From Bacteroidota bacterium (GTDB lineage: Bacteria > Bacteroidota > Bacteroidia > UBA8524), in the NCBI GenBank assembly GCA_003531115.1, contig DQHT01000078.1, positions 33,520-48,844 of the forward strand: DNA of 15,325 nucleotides, in the 5' to 3' direction. A model generated the notes under the pieces. The model did not search any database. It was not told the origin of the DNA and was given only the letters and a program-made list of their open reading frames with translations. Below, in pieces: positions 14,106-15,325 of the stretch. A program made the translations under genes and the position numbers. How positions within the stretch are numbered: the stretch's first letter is position 1; every line of letters begins with the position of its first letter.

Positions 14106-14219
14106 ATGCAAGACGAACTTAAAAGAAGTTTGTTGAATGCCCCAATGCCAGAAGTTTTTCCCCCCATCCAACTATCTTTGCCCTGTGCAAGGCGCCTTTC
14201 CTCTTTTAGATGCGATTAA
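14106..14219 (+). pseudogene. Short frame after the small protein, possible remnant of a lost partner gene
   Basis: An ATG three bases after the preceding stop opens MQDELKRSLLNAPMPEVFPP and ends after 37 residues, running through the dxs promoter and the first dxs codons. The first dozen residues look like the start of a real protein placed as the second gene of a pair; the rest does not. It could be a stub left by a deletion, or chance. Confidence 0.22.
14173..14180 (+). promoter_or_regulatory. Perfect -7 element for dxs
   Basis: TATCTTTG followed by C is an exact match to TAnnTTTG. The transcript is predicted to begin near 14187, at the GTG that best fits the DXS N-terminus. No good TTG stands 19-21 bases upstream; TTTTT at 14155-14159 is the nearest T-rich candidate. 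Confidence 0.5.
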
Positions 14220-15325
14220 CAGTCCTGAAGACCTGAGAAAAATACCGCGGGTTGAATTGGGCAAACTGGCTCAGGAACTCCGCAGCTTTCTTATCGATAC
14301 CATCTCCAAACATGGCGGGCATTTCAGCGCCAACCTGGGGGTGGTGGAGCTTGCCGTGGCTCTGCATTATGTTTTCAATACCCCGGATGATAAACTGATC
14401 TGGGATGTAGGCCACCAGGCCTATGCGCATAAGGTGCTTACCGGAAGGAAAAATGCCTTTTCCGGGAACAGAAAACTGGGCGGGATCAGTGGTTTTCCCA
14501 AACGTAGCGAATCAGAATACGATGCTTTTGGAACGGGGCATTCTTCCACTTCCATATCTGCAGTACTTGGAATGGCGGTAGCTGCAGCGTTTCAGGGGAA
14601 CACCCAACGCCAGCATATTGCGGTGATCGGTGACGGGGCATTGACGGGGGGTATGGCTTTCGAGGGAATCAACCACGCGGGCTCGCTCGATACGAATGTG
14701 CTGGTGGTGCTGAACGACAATTCCATATCCATAGACCCCAGCAGCGGGGCTTTAAAAAGCTACCTCAAAGGACTGGCAAAAAACGAGACGACAAGCTCTT
14801 TTCGGGAGGGAATAACAGAAACCCTCCGTCATGCCCGTGATAAGGGTGTTGAAGAGACCATTCTGAAAAAAATGGAAAGTACCGCCTACCAGTTATTGGT
14901 GAAAGAGGGAAACTTTTTTGAATCACTTAACTTCTGTTATTTCGGTCCGGTTGATGGCCACGATGTGGAGGGATTGTGCGCTGCAATGATCCAAATCAAA
15001 TCCGTACCCGGACCCAAACTCCTCCATGTACTTACCTTAAAAGGAAAAGGCTTTACCCCAGCCGAAAAGGAACAAACGCTCTGGCATGCCCCGGGCACTT
15101 TTGATAAACTGAGTGGAGAGATCGTTAAAAAATCATCCGACCAACCTGCTCCACCCAAATACCAGGATGTTTTTGGCCATACCCTGCTCGAACTGGCCCT
15201 CCATAACGAAAAAATTATTGGCATCACCCCCGCCATGCCCAGTGGCTGTTCCATGAATATCATGATGGATGCCCTGCCAGATCGGGTTTTTGACGTTGGA
15301 ATTGCCGAACAACATGCCGTAACCT
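14185..15325 (+). CDS. dxs: 1-deoxy-D-xylulose-5-phosphate synthase, N-terminal 380 codons (partial)
   Basis: DXS condenses pyruvate and glyceraldehyde-3-phosphate to 1-deoxyxylulose-5-phosphate with thiamine diphosphate, the first step of the MEP isoprenoid pathway. Clear family stretches are GGHFSANLGVVELAVALHYV, WDVGHQAYAHKVLTGR, SGFPKRSESEYD and GHSSTSIS. The cofactor motif is GDG at 149-151 with NDN at 177-179. Then come FYFGPVDGH-like CYFGPVDGHD, KGKGFTPAEK, ITPAMPSGCS and GIAEQHAVT, whose E375 is the expected catalytic glutamate; the window ends there. The start is uncertain. GTG 14185 gives a short leader before LLDAINSPEDLRK, as in relatives, and fits the promoter, but leaves nearly no 5' UTR. 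ATG 14137 is in frame and would add 16 residues, but would put the -7 element inside the gene. Confidence 0.93.
   Translation, partial: MQGAFPLLDAINSPEDLRKIPRVELGKLAQELRSFLIDTISKHGGHFSANLGVVELAVALHYVFNTPDDKLIWDVGHQAYAHKVLTGRKNAFSGNRKLGGISGFPKRSESEYDAFGTGHSSTSISAVLGMAVAAAFQGNTQRQHIAVIGDGALTGGMAFEGINHAGSLDTNVLVVLNDNSISIDPSSGALKSYLKGLAKNETTSSFREGITETLRHARDKGVEETILKKMESTAYQLLVKEGNFFESLNFCYFGPVDGHDVEGLCAAMIQIKSVPGPKLLHVLTLKGKGFTPAEKEQTLWHAPGTFDKLSGEIVKKSSDQPAPPKYQDVFGHTLLELALHNEKIIGITPAMPSGCSMNIMMDALPDRVFDVGIAEQHAVT

Overview
The window comes from a member of the Bacteroidota. The gene families point there: a LysM/GH73 glucosaminidase of Bacteroidota layout, a SHNLR-type histidine kinase, a DUF4836-like anchored protein and a Bacteroidota-type DXS. 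So do several upstream regions that carry the phylum's -7 promoter element (TAnnTTTG and close variants) with few strong Shine-Dalgarno sites. I cannot place it below phylum level. I see no tRNA, rRNA, CRISPR array, integrase or transposase. All non-coding gaps are shorter than 300 bases.

Layout. 1-791 (minus): 5' part of a DsbD-like thiol:disulfide interchange protein, running off the left edge. It diverges from 932-2575 (plus), a secreted GH73-like glucosaminidase with five LysM-like modules. 2612-5785 (plus) is a compact run: dihydrolipoyl dehydrogenase, a PGI/PMI-type sugar isomerase and a CpsB/YwqE-type PHP tyrosine phosphatase; the last two overlap by one base. The phosphatase ends tail-to-tail, with a 35-bp overlap, against 5751-6548 (minus), a short soluble histidine kinase. 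The kinase diverges from a four-gene run at 6719-11207 (plus): a FAH-family hydrolase, a membrane-anchored DUF4836-like protein, an ABC ATPase with unusual motifs and a LolC/MacB-type permease. These genes are joined by ATGA overlaps or a 3-base gap, so they are very probably one transcript.

The right third looks more accessory. It holds a GNAT acetyltransferase with a TTG start and a DUF1801/OmdA protein; then three copies of a repeat at exact 32-bp spacing in front of a DUF4143-type AAA ATPase; then a 55-residue protein that may have lost its partner; and finally the first 380 codons of dxs (MEP isoprenoid pathway), behind a perfect TAnnTTTG element. Several gaps here contain short tandem repeats of 7, 8 and 14 bp.

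The best candidates for undescribed biology are the FAH-anchored protein-ABC-permease operon, whose ATPase lacks the switch histidine; the 32-bp-phased repeats at the DUF4143 ATPase promoter; and the kinase/FAH divergent region, with a palindrome and a phased direct repeat. No new system is proven by the sequence alone.
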